From Reclinomonas americana ATCC 50394 (lineage: Eukaryota > Jakobida > Jakobea > Jakobida), in contig PS015144.1 of NCBI GenBank assembly GCA_048213135.1, positions 135,211-158,868 of the forward strand: a stretch of 23,658 bases of DNA. Reading direction: 5' to 3'. Positions 22,894 to 23,658 of this stretch are shown one piece after another. A model generated the notes under the pieces. It searched no databases. It saw only the letters and a program-made list of their open reading frames with translations, and was not told where the DNA came from. The stretch's first letter is position 1. Every line of letters begins with the position of its first letter. The translations under genes and the position numbers were made by a program.

Positions 22894-23658
22894 GACTGCG
22901 AGGGAAAAAAAGGCGCGAATGTAAGTGGGGGGTTTGCCATTCACAAAGATACAGGGTCAGTTTTCCCGAGACACTTGTGCATGCAGTTGATCAAAGTACA
23001 CGCGGCGATGACGAAGAGTGGGTGGAGAGGCAGGAGGAGAGAGGGAGAGGGAGGGAGAAAAACGGGACAGAAAATGTATGGGGGTGTTGCGTGTGCGTAC
23101 GTGTGAGTTGCGATCATGGCACACATGTGGTCCGTCACGCACCAACACACACACGCCTCGTTGTGTGCTGCAGGCACGTGCATGCACACATTGCCATTCT
23201 TGCACATCATACCACGCAAAGGGAAGAGGAGGAAGCAAGGGCGGGGGGCAGGCACGGGGGTAGTGTGTGCGAAGTCGGGCACGTGCGATGATCGTCCCCA
23301 CTCACAACACACACGCAGACACACAAAACGCACACTTCTGCAACTCTCTCATTCCCCCTCTGGTATGCATGCAAAGAGAGCGCGCACACTATGCTGCATC
23401 ACTGTGACGAGAAGCAGAGGCACGACGGAAACACACAAACGACCACACTTGCAATGCAGGAAAAATAAGACAACACAATCATATCTGACATACACATCTC
23501 GCCTGCAACGACACCGCACCACTCTGCACACACACATGCTCGTGTACATGAACACCACTCACAAGAGCGCAAGAACAAAGTGTACGGAAGGAAGAAAGCG
23601 CGTTGTGGGTGGTGACGATCGCGATCACTCACTCACTCACTCACTCTCTCTCTCTCTC
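22894..23658 (-). promoter_or_regulatory. Upstream region of the GATA-type gene
   Basis: I see no conserved coding sequence in these 765 bp. On the minus strand a polypyrimidine run and CAG end at about 22896, which looks like the acceptor of an intron separating an upstream 5' exon, probably untranslated, from the ATG at 22893. The rest is GA-rich (about 23020-23060), GT/CA-rich and simple-repeat sequence typical of promoter and 5' UTR regions here. Confidence 0.45.
23625..23658. repeat. (TCAC)n-(TC)n compound microsatellite at window end
   Basis: About five TCAC units grade into TC repeats and run off the window edge. Confidence 0.95.

Noticed and set aside
23000-23600. Repeated CACACA/GTGTGT sequence as a possible CRISPR or satellite array
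   Set aside because: No regular repeat-spacer spacing; simple dinucleotide and tetranucleotide repeats explain it.

Overview
The window is nuclear DNA of a eukaryote with a GC-rich, very compact, intron-dense genome. Almost every gene is cut by many short GT-AG introns, mostly 45-110 nt. Neighbouring genes are only about 36-90 bp apart or overlap. The proteins are eukaryote-specific (calpain-like, UBAC1-like, MYST acetyltransferase, GATA finger). I see no bacterial operons, CRISPR, tRNA or rRNA. A free-living or parasitic protist, or another early-branching unicellular lineage, fits best. I cannot place it more precisely from sequence alone.

Layout, left to right. (1) 1-4391 (+): 3' part of a gene that joins kelch repeats, a proline-rich linker, a degenerate calpain module and calmodulin-like EF-hands. 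(2) 4478-6538 (+): UBAC1/KPC2-like ubiquitin adaptor with Ubl, two UBA domains and an STI1-like region. (3) 8546-6533 (-): type II membrane glycosyltransferase with two tandem GT77-like domains; its stop codon overlaps that of gene 2 in the palindrome TCATGA. (4) 8635-10518 (+): complete Esa1/Tip60-type MYST histone acetyltransferase, divergent from gene 3 across 88 bp. (5) 10560-11592 (+): isochorismatase-domain protein (ISOC type), starting 41 bp after gene 4 or overlapping its stop codon if an upstream ATG is used. (6) 11670-18141 (+): 25-exon, about 1,631-residue single-pass surface protein with signal peptide, Cys-rich module, LamG-like region and chitobiase-C-like domain. (7) 19361-18178 (-): 245-residue disordered protein whose N-terminus begins MGCGCS, a lipid-anchor motif; it is reached only by splicing over a 324-nt intron. 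(8) 22893-19817 (-): regulatory protein with a GATA-type finger, a second Cys4 finger and an AT-hook, interrupted by a 668-nt assembly gap. The last 0.75 kb is simple-repeat-rich upstream sequence.

The genes do not form one pathway. Two are chromatin or transcription proteins (MYST, GATA), one is a ubiquitin adaptor, and three are surface, secretory or membrane-linked (glycosyltransferase, large ectodomain protein, acylated protein). The novelty lies in domain combinations (kelch-pseudocalpain-EF-hand; LamG plus chitobiase-C on a receptor-like stalk), altered catalytic or zinc sites, extreme gene packing, and a recurring GTTGCG splice-donor hexamer. Exon junctions were worked out by eye from reading phase, GT-AG sites and family conservation. 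Junctions in genes 4-7 are phase-consistent throughout; a few in gene 1 remain uncertain.
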